NCBI GenBank assembly: GCA_003170275.1 | Contig: PNAM01000118.1 | Span: 85,093 to 149,092, forward strand | Source: Myxococcales bacterium | Lineage (GTDB): Bacteria > Myxococcota_A > Polyangia > Palsa-1104 | DNA: 64,000 nt | Direction: 5' to 3' | Part shown: one piece after another, positions 17,970-24,803 of the stretch | Position numbering within the stretch: position 1 is the stretch's first letter | Layout of the letters: every line of letters begins with the position of its first letter | Notes under the pieces: model-generated | What the model was told of the DNA's origin: nothing | The model's input: only the letters and a program-made list of their open reading frames with translations | Database searches by the model: none | Translations under genes and position numbers: made by a program

Positions 17970-18497
17970 ATGGGAATCCTGACTGAGCCGGCGCTCGACG
18001 AGCTGGTGGCGCACGGGTGCCCGGCGTGCAAGTCGAACCGTCTGCAGTTTCGCACCTACGTCGACGGGCGGCTGCCGGTGATGGGCGGCGAGCCGGTGGG
18101 CACGATCGTGTGGCAGTACGACGGCGAGAAGTTCGTCGACGGTGTGTTCGAGGTGGTGTGCGCGGACTGCAAGCACGCGCTCTTGCAGAGCGATCAGTGC
18201 CCGCGCTGCCACGCGCCGGGCGCGCTGCCCAAGATCCTGGCGGCGACCAATCACTGGCCGGTGCCGAACGCGTGTCCGGGCTGCGACGCCGACGAGATCC
18301 GCTACCTGGCGATGCTGCCCGCGCGCGTGATCTACGAGGGCAAGCGCGCGGAGAAGGCGCGCACCTCGACCGAGCTGCACGAGCCGGGCTTTCACGGCTA
18401 TCGCGTCGATTGCGTGGACTGCGGCACGGTGGCCGAGCTGGTCGATCGCTGCCCGTTGTGCGAAGCGCCCGCGCCGCTCCGCCCGCGACCGGGCTAG
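17970..18497 (+). CDS. Multi-zinc-ribbon protein, unknown function
   Basis: This 175-residue cytoplasmic protein is dominated by six CxxC knuckles: CPAC, CADC, CPRC, CPGC, CVDC and CPLC. They are spaced so that they can pair into three zinc ribbons covering nearly the whole chain. Between ribbons are short beta-rich stretches (FRTYVDGRLPVMGGEPVGTIVWQ, VFEVVCADCKHALL). There is no catalytic motif, signal or membrane segment. Such all-ribbon proteins often bind nucleic acid or scaffold a complex, but no family name can be given. It is divergent from the GST gene and upstream of, but separately promoted from, the catalase-like gene. Confidence 0.7.
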   Translation: MGILTEPALDELVAHGCPACKSNRLQFRTYVDGRLPVMGGEPVGTIVWQYDGEKFVDGVFEVVCADCKHALLQSDQCPRCHAPGALPKILAATNHWPVPNACPGCDADEIRYLAMLPARVIYEGKRAEKARTSTELHEPGFHGYRVDCVDCGTVAELVDRCPLCEAPAPLRPRPG

Positions 18498-18508
18498 CGC
18501 TCTAATGA

Positions 18509-18521
18509 TAAGGTAGCGCCC
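18509..18521 (+). promoter_or_regulatory. Leaderless -10 element for the catalase-like gene
   Basis: TAAGGT at 18509-18514, 7 nt, then ATG 18522. Confidence 0.45.
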
Positions 18522-19562
18522 ATGGCCGCGCCCTCTAGTGACTGGAAGGAACAGATTCCCCCCGATGAGGCCGAGCGCTTCGAGCGGCTCGCCGAGCGCC
18601 TGCGTGAGCTGCAGCGCAAGCACGCCACCGACGGGCACGCCAGCCGCGCGTTGCACGCCAAGGGGCAGGCGGGCGTCGAGGCGACCTTTCGCGTGCTGCC
18701 CGAGCTGCCCGAGCACGCGCGCGTCGGACTGTTCGCCACGCCGGCGAGCTTTCGCACGTGGGTGCGCTTTTCCAACGGATCGGGCACGCGGCAGCACGAC
18801 AAGAAGGGCGACGTGCGCGGCGTGGCGCTCAAGCTGCTGGGCGTGCCCGGCAAGAAGCTGATCCCGGGGATGGAAGACGCCACCACGCAAGACTTCCTGA
18901 TGATCCGCACGCCGTCGACGCCGTTCCGCAACGCCGACGACTTCGTGTGGCTGGTGGGCGCGGCCGAGAGCCCGGCGCTGCTCTTGCCGCGCGCGCTTGG
19001 TCACTTCGGGTTCGGCCGTGGGCTCAAGCTGTTGCGCCAGCTCGCCGGCGGGATCGGCCAGCCGATGTTTTCGGTGGCCACCACGCGCTACTTCAGCGCG
19101 CTGCCGATCAAGCTCGGGCCGTACGCGGTGCGCTACGGGCTGACGCCGCTGACCGCCGCCGATCCGAACGCCAAGCGCGGCTCCACGCCCGACTATCTCA
19201 CCGAAGAGCTGGCCGCGCGGCTGGCCAAGGGGCCGATCGAATACGACTTCTCCGTGCAGTTCTTCGTCGACGAGACGCGCACGCCGATCGAGGATGGCTC
19301 GGTCGAGTGGAAGGAGAGCGACGCGCCGTTCGTGCCGCTCGCGCGCCTGACCTTGCCGCGGCAGGAGTTGGCGTCGCCGCGCGGACAGAAGCTCGCCTCG
19401 CTGGTCGAGACCCTGTCGTTCGATCCGTGGCACGCGCTGGCCGAGCTGCGCCCGCTCGGCGGCATGATGCGCGCGCGCAACCAGGCCTATCGGCTGTCGA
19501 CAGGCGAGCGCAAGGCCGCCCCCGAGCCGAGCGGCAACGAGGTTCCGGCGACGGAGGGCTAG
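18522..19562 (+). CDS. Catalase-like heme protein (small, SrpA/y4iL-type family)
   Basis: This 346-residue protein is shorter than true catalases (about 480 or more). Catalase landmarks are visible. RALHAKGQAGVEATF contains the distal His (H45). VRFSNGSGTRQ and DVRGVALKLLG match the central barrel. RARNQAY near the C-terminus provides the R-x-x-x-Y proximal heme ligand (R319, Y323). The usual catalytic Asn region is replaced by TTQDFLMIRTPSTPF, so activity may be peroxidase-like rather than full catalase. No signal peptide is seen, so it is probably cytoplasmic. The neighbouring CsbD and GST genes hint at stress defence, but each has its own promoter. Confidence 0.85.
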   Translation: MAAPSSDWKEQIPPDEAERFERLAERLRELQRKHATDGHASRALHAKGQAGVEATFRVLPELPEHARVGLFATPASFRTWVRFSNGSGTRQHDKKGDVRGVALKLLGVPGKKLIPGMEDATTQDFLMIRTPSTPFRNADDFVWLVGAAESPALLLPRALGHFGFGRGLKLLRQLAGGIGQPMFSVATTRYFSALPIKLGPYAVRYGLTPLTAADPNAKRGSTPDYLTEELAARLAKGPIEYDFSVQFFVDETRTPIEDGSVEWKESDAPFVPLARLTLPRQELASPRGQKLASLVETLSFDPWHALAELRPLGGMMRARNQAYRLSTGERKAAPEPSGNEVPATEG

Positions 19563-19581
19563 ACGTCCACCCGCCGGTGCC

Positions 19582-19593
19582 TATTTTCCTGCC
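19582..19593 (+). promoter_or_regulatory. Leaderless -10 element for csbD-like gene
   Basis: TATTTT at 19582-19587, 6 nt, then ATG 19594. Confidence 0.5.
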
Positions 19594-19785
19594 ATGGGCG
19601 AAATCATCGATAAGGTCAAAGGCAAGGCGAAGCAGGTCGAAGGCATCGTGACCGGCAACAAGGCGCGCCAGAACGAGGGCGAGCTCGACGAGGCCCGCGG
19701 CAACGTCAAGGGCGCCGTCAACAAGGTCGCAGGCGCGGTGCACAACGCCGCCGACGCCGTGAAGCAAGCCGTCAAGAAGATCTAG
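19594..19785 (+). CDS. CsbD family stress-response protein
   Basis: This 63-residue, highly charged protein matches CsbD: MGEIIDKVKGKAKQVEGIVT, then NEGELDEARGNVKGAVNKV and a C-terminal amphipathic repeat ending VKQAVKKI. CsbD proteins are small helix-forming general-stress proteins of unclear molecular role (sigma-B regulated in Bacillus). The start is fixed by the -10 element and the family N-terminus. It ends one base before the convergent FrnE-like gene, with no room for a terminator. Confidence 0.9.
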   Translation: MGEIIDKVKGKAKQVEGIVTGNKARQNEGELDEARGNVKGAVNKVAGAVHNAADAVKQAVKKI

Positions 19786-19786
19786 A

Positions 19787-20419
19787 TTAGGCGCTCGCGG
19801 CGCGTTCGAGCGCTTCGAGGAGCACGTCGGGCGACTGCGCACCGGCGACGGCGTACTTGCCGTCGATCACGAAGAACGGAACGCCGGTCACTTCCATCGT
19901 GCGGGCGAGTTCCTCGTCGGCGCGCACCTCGGCCGCGTAGGCGTCCGAGAACAAGACTGCGCGCGCTGCCTCCTCGTCGAGGCCGGCGTCCGCCGCCAGG
20001 CGCACCAGCGTTTCGCGATCCGCGATCGCTTCCCCGTCGGTGAAGTAGGCGCGTAACAGGCGCTCCTTGAGCGCGTCTTGCACGCCGCGCGCGGCGGCCA
20101 GGTGCAGCAGGCGATGCGCGTCGAAGCTGTTGCCCGGCTGCGCGCGATCGAAATGGAAGTCCAGGCCGTCCCTGGCAGCGGTGGCGGTCATCTGATCGAG
20201 CTTCGCCTGCGCCTCGGCGATGCTGATCCGATACTTGCGCGCCAGCCGTTCCGCAGCCGGCCGCGGCGCATCTTGCGAACGCGGCGCCGACGGATCCAGC
20301 TCGAAGGCATGCCACTTCACCTCGACAGGGTGGGGAAAGCGAGCCAGCGCAGCCTCGAGCCGCCGCTTGCCGATATAGCACCACGGGCACAGCACGTCCG
20401 ACCACACATCCACTCTCAT
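19787..20419 (-). CDS. DsbA-family oxidoreductase (FrnE-like)
   Basis: This 210-residue cytoplasmic protein belongs to the FrnE/DsbA (2-hydroxychromene-2-carboxylate isomerase) branch of thioredoxin-fold proteins. The CPWC redox motif is at residues 11-14 (VDVWSDVLCPWCYIGKRRLE), the helical insertion spans about 60-150, and the cis-Pro segment VTGVPFFVIDGKYAVAGAQ is at about 175-193. It likely catalyses dithiol-disulphide exchange. There is no signal peptide, unlike periplasmic DsbA. Confidence 0.93.
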   Translation of the reverse strand: MRVDVWSDVLCPWCYIGKRRLEAALARFPHPVEVKWHAFELDPSAPRSQDAPRPAAERLARKYRISIAEAQAKLDQMTATAARDGLDFHFDRAQPGNSFDAHRLLHLAAARGVQDALKERLLRAYFTDGEAIADRETLVRLAADAGLDEEAARAVLFSDAYAAEVRADEELARTMEVTGVPFFVIDGKYAVAGAQSPDVLLEALERAASA

Positions 20420-20431
20420 GCGATCAACCTA
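20420..20431 (-). promoter_or_regulatory. Leaderless -10 element for the FrnE-like gene
   Basis: Minus-strand TAGGTT (20426-20431), 6 nt, then ATG 20419. Confidence 0.45.
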
Positions 20432-20436
20432 AGTCG

Positions 20437-21027
20437 TCACAGGCTGGCGGCTACCAGGGCGTCATGGAGATGGTCGAGGGGGGCGGCGAGGGCGTCGCCT
20501 TCGTACAGCGCGATCGCGCGGGCGATCGCCTCGAGGGTGGACATGCCGGAAGCGTGGACCGGGCGGCGTAGGCGGCGGCGGGCCTGCGTGGGGGCGGGGA
20601 GGGTGATGAACGGCAGCCCGCGCAAGGCCAGGATGCGCTGGCGCATGCGGCGCGCTTGCGACCAGCTGCCGTCGAGGACAATGATCCGCTGGGGCAGCTC
20701 GAGGCCGGTCGCTGGCGCCGCTTCGTCGGGATAGAGCACGAAGGTGCCGGGGCCGGTCGGCAGGCGGGCCTCGTCGAACGGCGCGCCTTCGGTGCCGTAC
20801 TCGGCGAGCTCGCAGTTGGGCAGCGCGAGCGCCGCGAAGTGCGCCGTGTTGCTCGGCTTGTTGCGCTCCGCGGTGTGCCGCAGGATGACGAAGCGGGTGC
20901 GCGTCTCGACCCGCGGGATCTCGGCGCACACGCAAAGGCGCTGGCGGCAGCGAACGCAGCACAGCGACGATGGGCCCATGCGGTTGGCGCGAACGCGGTC
21001 CTGATACGGCGCCGAAGAGGAGCTCAT
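20437..21027 (-). CDS. DTW-domain tRNA-uridine aminocarboxypropyltransferase (TapT-like)
   Basis: This 196-residue protein has an N-terminal zinc-binding cluster (CCVRCRQRLCVCAEIP) followed by RFVILRHTAERNKPSNTAH. The family-defining D-x-x-W appears as LDGSW (residues 119-122), with TLEAIARAIALYEGD near the end. DTW proteins transfer the 3-amino-3-carboxypropyl group of S-adenosylmethionine to uridine in tRNA (acp3U, position 47 in the E. coli TapT substrate). Its length is at the short end of the family (about 200-230). It is divergent from the sterol-isomerase-like gene, sharing a 28-nt intergenic region. Confidence 0.9.
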   Translation of the reverse strand: MSSSSAPYQDRVRANRMGPSSLCCVRCRQRLCVCAEIPRVETRTRFVILRHTAERNKPSNTAHFAALALPNCELAEYGTEGAPFDEARLPTGPGTFVLYPDEAAPATGLELPQRIIVLDGSWSQARRMRQRILALRGLPFITLPAPTQARRRLRRPVHASGMSTLEAIARAIALYEGDALAAPLDHLHDALVAASL

Positions 21028-21040
21028 CGGGACCAGTCTA
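21028..21040 (-). promoter_or_regulatory. Leaderless -10 element for the DTW-domain gene
   Basis: Minus-strand TAGACT (21035-21040), 7 nt, then ATG 21027. The hexamer is half of a perfect GTCTAGAC palindrome (21036-21043) that also abuts the divergent promoter. Confidence 0.5.
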
Positions 21041-21043
21041 GAC

Positions 21044-21055
21044 TATCATCGCCCC
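21044..21055 (+). promoter_or_regulatory. Leaderless -10 element for the cycloisomerase-like gene
   Basis: TATCAT at 21044-21049, 6 nt, then GTG 21056. The two divergent hexamers are only 3 bp apart, so the two polymerases could not bind at once. Confidence 0.45.
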
Positions 21056-21793
21056 GTGCGATGGCTCTCCTCCAACCCGCCCAAGCGGCGCACCGAGCTC
21101 CTGTTGCTCGGCTACTCGCCCGTGTGGATGGCGATCATCGGCGCGGTGATGGCCTCGACCTCGTTCGTGCACTGGAGCGAGTGGCAGCACCAGGCGCTCG
21201 GCATCGGGCTGGCGCTGCCCATCTGGCTCATCGCGCTGGTTCCCTCCGCGCGCCCGCACGCCGCGCGGTTCGCGTTGCTGCTCACGCTGTTCGCGTTTCT
21301 GCAGTGCTACTTCGGCTCGTGGCTGTTCTTCGACGCCTTCGGCATGCAGTACCACTTCAACGTGCGAGTGATCGTCAACGGCACGCCGCTGTTCCTCTAC
21401 TTCCTGACCGTCGCCTACTTCGCGACCTACTACACCGTGCTGCAGATCGGCTGGCGCGCGGTGCGAACGCGCTGGCCGCGCTCGCCCGTGCTGCACCTCG
21501 CCGCGCGCGCGGGCCTGTCCTACCTGGTGGCGTTCGGCGAGACCGCGTCGATGGCCACCGAGGGCATGAAGAAGTGGTTCTCCTACGCCGAGCCGCGCTG
21601 GGTGATGACCTGGGGCTCCTTGTGCTACGGCACGGTGTTCTTCGTCAGCCTGCCGATCTTCTACGATCTCGACGAAGATCCGCAGGTTCCGCCGCGACCG
21701 CTGCGCGAGCTGGTGCGCGATCTGTTGGCCGCGAACATGGTCGTGCTGGTGGCCTACGTGCTGTTCGGCTGGATGATCGGCCGTCGCGGGTAG
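21056..21793 (+). CDS. Cycloeucalenol cycloisomerase-like membrane protein (sterol biosynthesis)
   Basis: This 245-residue integral membrane protein has about six hydrophobic segments and starts at GTG. Several stretches match the plant cycloeucalenol cycloisomerase (CPI1) family as I know it: NPPKRRTELLLLGYSPVW at the N-terminus, CYFGSWLFFDAFGMQYHF, LFLYFLTVAYFATYYTVL, LSYLVAFGETASMA, and the C-terminal SLCYGTVFFVSLPIFYDLDE. The plant enzyme opens the 9,19-cyclopropane ring of cycloartenol-derived sterols. Some myxobacteria make sterols or cycloartenol, so the role is plausible. No oxidosqualene cyclase is in this window, so its substrate remains inferred. It may instead be a general family member of other function. 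Confidence 0.78.
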   Translation: MRWLSSNPPKRRTELLLLGYSPVWMAIIGAVMASTSFVHWSEWQHQALGIGLALPIWLIALVPSARPHAARFALLLTLFAFLQCYFGSWLFFDAFGMQYHFNVRVIVNGTPLFLYFLTVAYFATYYTVLQIGWRAVRTRWPRSPVLHLAARAGLSYLVAFGETASMATEGMKKWFSYAEPRWVMTWGSLCYGTVFFVSLPIFYDLDEDPQVPPRPLRELVRDLLAANMVVLVAYVLFGWMIGRRG

Positions 21794-21813
21794 CCGGGAG
21801 CCGCCAACTCCAT

Positions 21814-21825
21814 TATGTTCCGGAG
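21814..21825 (+). promoter_or_regulatory. Leaderless -10 element for citrate synthase
   Basis: TATGTT at 21814-21819, 6 nt (CCGGAG), then ATG 21826. The GGAG touching the ATG is too close to serve as a ribosome-binding site. Confidence 0.5.
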
Positions 21826-23115
21826 ATGGCAAACGAAGCGAAGCTCCAGGTAGACGGCAAGGACCTCGCGCTGCCGATCTTCTCCGGAACGGAGAACGAG
21901 CACGCGATCGACATCGCGAACCTGCGCGCGCAGACCGGCCTGGTCACCCTCGACCCGGCGTTCATGAACACCGCGTCGACCACCAGCGCGATCACCTTCC
22001 TCGACGGCGAGAAGGGGATCTTGCGCTACCGCGGCATCCCCATCGAGGAGCTGGCCGAGCACTCCAGCTTCGTCGAGACCTCGTACCTGCTCATCTACGG
22101 CCATCTGCCGACGCGCGACGAGCTCAAGACCTTCTCCACGCTGCTCACGCGCCACTCGCTGATCCACGAGGACATGAAGCGCTTCTTCGACGGTTATCCC
22201 GGCACCGCGCACCCGATGGCCATCTTGTCGGCGATGGTGTGCTCGCTGTCGAGCTTCTATCCCGAGTCGATCGACGCGATGAACGTGGCCGAGCGCGACA
22301 TCACCATCACGCGGCTGCTCTCCAAGGTGCGCACCATCGCGGCGTACGCCTACAAAAAGAGCGTGGGGCAGCCGTTCGTCTATCCGCAGAACCACCTGTC
22401 GTACTGCGCCAACTTCCTGAACATGATGTTCTCGGTGCCCGCCGAGCCCTACGAGATGAACGAAGAGCTGGTCAAGGTGATGAACCTGCTGCTCATCCTG
22501 CACGCCGATCACGAGCAGAACTGCTCGACCTCGACGGTGCGGTTGGTCGGCTCGGCGCAGACCAACCTGTTCGCGTCGATCGCGGCGGGCATCTGCGGGC
22601 TGTGGGGTCCGCTGCACGGCGGCGCCAACCAGGAAGTGGTCGAGATGCTGGCGATGATCCACAAGGACGGCGGCGACGTCGCCAAGTTCGTCGGCCTGGC
22701 CAAGGACAAGAAGTCCGGCTTCCGGCTGATGGGCTTCGGGCACCGCGTGTACAAGAACTTCGATCCGCGCGCCAAGATCATCAAGGGCGCGGCCGATCGC
22801 GTGCTCAAGATCTTGAACATCGACGATCCGATGCTCGAGATCGCCAAGAAGCTCGAGGAGGTCGCGCTGCGCGACGAGTACTTCATCGAGCGCAAGCTGT
22901 ACCCGAACGTGGACTTCTACTCGGGGATCATCTATCGCGCGATGGGCTTTCCCTCGAGCATGTTCACCGTGCTATTCGCGCTCGGCCGCCTGCCCGGCTG
23001 GATCGCGCATTGGAAGGAAATGATCGAGTCCCCCACCACCAAGATCGGCCGCCCGCGCCAGATCTACACCGGTCCGACGCTCAACCACTACGTGGCGCTC
23101 GATCAGCGGAAGTGA
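21826..23115 (+). CDS. gltA: Citrate synthase (type II, GltA-like)
   Basis: This 429-residue protein matches GltA length. It condenses acetyl-CoA and oxaloacetate to citrate at the entry of the TCA cycle. The catalytic triad is visible: H264 in GPLHGGANQ, H306 in MGFGHRVYKNFDPRAK and D363 in NVDFYSGI. The N-terminal beta domain (LQVDGKDLALPIFSG) is typical of the hexameric, NADH-sensitive Gram-negative type II enzyme. Conserved substrate-binding stretches include NHLSYCANFLNMMF and GRPRQIYTG. The 3' end overlaps the convergent protease gene by 13 bp. Confidence 0.97.
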   Translation: MANEAKLQVDGKDLALPIFSGTENEHAIDIANLRAQTGLVTLDPAFMNTASTTSAITFLDGEKGILRYRGIPIEELAEHSSFVETSYLLIYGHLPTRDELKTFSTLLTRHSLIHEDMKRFFDGYPGTAHPMAILSAMVCSLSSFYPESIDAMNVAERDITITRLLSKVRTIAAYAYKKSVGQPFVYPQNHLSYCANFLNMMFSVPAEPYEMNEELVKVMNLLLILHADHEQNCSTSTVRLVGSAQTNLFASIAAGICGLWGPLHGGANQEVVEMLAMIHKDGGDVAKFVGLAKDKKSGFRLMGFGHRVYKNFDPRAKIIKGAADRVLKILNIDDPMLEIAKKLEEVALRDEYFIERKLYPNVDFYSGIIYRAMGFPSSMFTVLFALGRLPGWIAHWKEMIESPTTKIGRPRQIYTGPTLNHYVALDQRK

Positions 23116-23678
23116 AGGGTGCGTAGCTGCGCGAGGTCGCCGTCGGAGAACGCGTCGGTGCGGGCGATGTCGGCGCGGCTCTGTAGCCGCTGGCGGTAGC
23201 GCGCGAAGTAGGCCGGGATGTCGCCGCCGTACTGGAACGAATACATGATGTCGGCGTACTCGGCGGTGTGCTCGACGCCGAGCCCGTGCCCGATCTCGTG
23301 CACGCAGGTCAGGTACACGATGCTGTCGCGGTACAAGCGATCTGTGCGGGCGCGGCCGGAGATCTCCGGCCCGAGCAGCTCCATCTCGGTGTTGACGAAC
23401 ACCGCCGCGCCGCTGCGGCCATTGACCTCTATCGGCTTCATCTCGCCGAACCCGCCCGCGCGGCCGTGGCCGACCCAGTACAGCCGAAGCAGCGCGCTCT
23501 TCTCGGGCGCCGGCACGAAGCGCAGCGCATCGCCGGCGGCGCGCTGCCAGGAATCGAACGCCGACCGCGCGAGCGCGAGATCGTTGGCCTCGGCCGGCGC
23601 GAGGTAGATCGGGATGGGGTGCGGCTCGGCGCGCGCGAGCGAAGGCGCGAGCAGCGCCAGCACCAACCACAGACGCAT
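23103..23678 (-). CDS. Secreted zinc metalloprotease, metzincin/matrixin-type
   Basis: This 191-residue protein has a cleavable signal peptide (ending SLARAEP). The extended zinc motif HEIGHGLGVEH (H127, H131, H137) followed by the Met-turn region YADIMYSFQYG defines a metzincin of matrixin or astacin-like type. The whole protein is little more than a catalytic domain with no propeptide, so activation control must differ from that of animal MMPs. It is probably a secreted or periplasmic protease. It is the second gene of a two-gene unit, and its ATG overlaps the upstream stop as TGATG. Confidence 0.85.
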   Translation of the reverse strand: MRLWLVLALLAPSLARAEPHPIPIYLAPAEANDLALARSAFDSWQRAAGDALRFVPAPEKSALLRLYWVGHGRAGGFGEMKPIEVNGRSGAAVFVNTEMELLGPEISGRARTDRLYRDSIVYLTCVHEIGHGLGVEHTAEYADIMYSFQYGGDIPAYFARYRQRLQSRADIARTDAFSDGDLAQLRTLHFR

Positions 23679-24301
23679 CAGACCGCGCGCGCGCGACCGA
23701 GCGCCGCCGGGATGCCGAGCGGGCTCACGTGAAAGCCGATCGCCAGCAGATCGCCGCGCGCGCGCACGCCGTCGACGCGGATGAACGAGAGCGCCGCCAG
23801 CGCCTTGCGCAGCCGCGCGTTGCGAGCGAGCGCCGGGATCTTGAACAGGTCGAGCACGAAGCGATCGTCGGTGGTGCTCACCAGCACCGCGTGCTTCTGC
23901 GGCATCATGTTCATCAGGCTGCCCGGCCGCTTGAGATCGAGCGACTGGATCATCATCGCCGCGGGCGAGTTGGGCGGCGCCTGCACGTCGAGATCTGTCA
24001 CGCGCAGCGCGACCTTGAGCTCGCTGTCGTTGTTCTCGATGCTCTCGATCTCGATCTTGCTCGCGACCGAGATCTTGGTCCCGTACAGATCGACCGTCAG
24101 CGACAGGCCGAGCGCCGGATCGGCGTCGAACAGCTCGATGCGCTCGGGCCCCTTGCCGCGCGGCCGGCGATCGATCGCCCAGCGCAGCAGATCGATCGGG
24201 ATCGAGAGCTCGAGGCGCGCGGCGTTGCGCGCCGCCTGCAACAGCACGAACGGGTGCGCGCGCAGATACGACAACCCACCAATGACCGCGTCCATCAACA
24301 T
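23678..24301 (-). CDS. Hypothetical protein upstream of the metzincin
   Basis: This 207-residue protein of unknown function starts at ATG 24301, where a TACGGT hexamer sits 7 nt upstream. A longer form from GTG 24352 is in frame but unsupported. The N-terminus has a hydrophobic helix (AVIGGLSYLRAHPFVLLQAARNA) without a clear signal peptidase site. The rest is beta-rich (ERIELFDADPALGLSLTVDL, KISVASKIEIESIENN, VALRVTDLDVQAPP), reminiscent of lipid-binding or AsmA-like beta sheets, but not diagnostic. It is coupled to the protease gene by a TGATG overlap, so the two probably act together. Confidence 0.6.
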   Translation of the reverse strand: MLMDAVIGGLSYLRAHPFVLLQAARNAARLELSIPIDLLRWAIDRRPRGKGPERIELFDADPALGLSLTVDLYGTKISVASKIEIESIENNDSELKVALRVTDLDVQAPPNSPAAMMIQSLDLKRPGSLMNMMPQKHAVLVSTTDDRFVLDLFKIPALARNARLRKALAALSFIRVDGVRARGDLLAIGFHVSPLGIPAALGRARAV

Positions 24302-24314
24302 GCCGCGTACCGTA
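24302..24314 (-). promoter_or_regulatory. Leaderless -10 element for the hypothetical/metzincin unit
   Basis: Minus-strand TACGGT (24309-24314), 7 nt, then ATG 24301. This moves the likely start 51 nt inside the longest reading frame. Confidence 0.45.
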
Positions 24315-24379
24315 CGGCCAACCGTTCCGGGGCGCAATCGGCCTGATAGCACCGTAAGCCTGCCCGCATTTCTTACTAC

Positions 24380-24401
24380 TCGATTTCATTTAGGAAATCG
24401 A
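24380..24401. promoter_or_regulatory. Perfect inverted repeat, operator-like
   Basis: TCGATTTC (24380-24387) and GAAATCGA (24394-24401) form perfect 8-bp arms around a 6-nt AT-rich spacer. The repeat lies in the divergent region between the hypothetical gene and the small lipoprotein gene. It directly abuts a TAGGAT -10-like hexamer (24402-24407), which precedes the Shine-Dalgarno sequence GGAGG (24416-24420) of the lipoprotein. The dyad size fits a dimeric repressor or activator. A hairpin is less likely since it lies upstream of the predicted -10. Confidence 0.5.
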
Positions 24402-24429
24402 TAGGATGTTACTTCGGAGGCCACCTCAG

Positions 24430-24786
24430 ATGAACCGATTCGCCCTCGCCTTGACGCTTTCGCTCTCGCTCGGAGCCTGCGCCGCCGTCGACGGCAACTT
24501 CATGGGCGGCAAGACGCCCGTGTCGGCCGCGTCGAAGGAAGGCGCCACTGCGGTCGCGTTCGAGCCGATGTCGTCGGTGCCCCCGGCGCCGATCAAAGAG
24601 GACGTGCCGTCGCTCTTGTCGAGCGACGTCTGGGTGCCCGGCTACTACCAGCCGGTCGCCGGCAACTGGCTGTGGCACCAGGGGCAGGTCCGCGATCAGA
24701 AGGACGGCTACAAGCTGATCCCGGCCAGCTACCGCGAACAAGGCGGCAAGGTCTACTTCACGCCGCCGAACTACATCAAGAAGTAG
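24430..24786 (+). CDS. WXXGXW-type small lipoprotein
   Basis: This 118-residue lipoprotein has the lipobox LGAC at about residue 17, after MNRFALALTLSLSLGAC. The mature protein has a short linker rich in Ala, Pro and Lys. It then carries a WVPGYYQPVAGNWLWHQGQV segment characteristic of YXWGXW/WXXGXW-repeat envelope proteins, where aromatic residues alternate with Gly in short hairpins. One repeat is clear and the following FTPPNYIKK ends the chain. The start at ATG 24430 is set by GGAGG 9 nt upstream. This gene has a leader and an operator-like dyad, unlike most genes nearby. Confidence 0.7.
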   Translation: MNRFALALTLSLSLGACAAVDGNFMGGKTPVSAASKEGATAVAFEPMSSVPPAPIKEDVPSLLSSDVWVPGYYQPVAGNWLWHQGQVRDQKDGYKLIPASYREQGGKVYFTPPNYIKK

Positions 24787-24803
24787 CCCGCGCCGCTCGG
24801 GCT
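24785..24803. terminator. Small hairpin between convergent genes
   Basis: AGCCCG (24785-24790) and CGGGCT (24798-24803) form a 6-bp GC stem with a 7-nt loop. It occupies exactly the space between the stops of the lipoprotein and the propeller gene. There is no T-tract on either side, so a terminator role is tentative. Confidence 0.3.
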
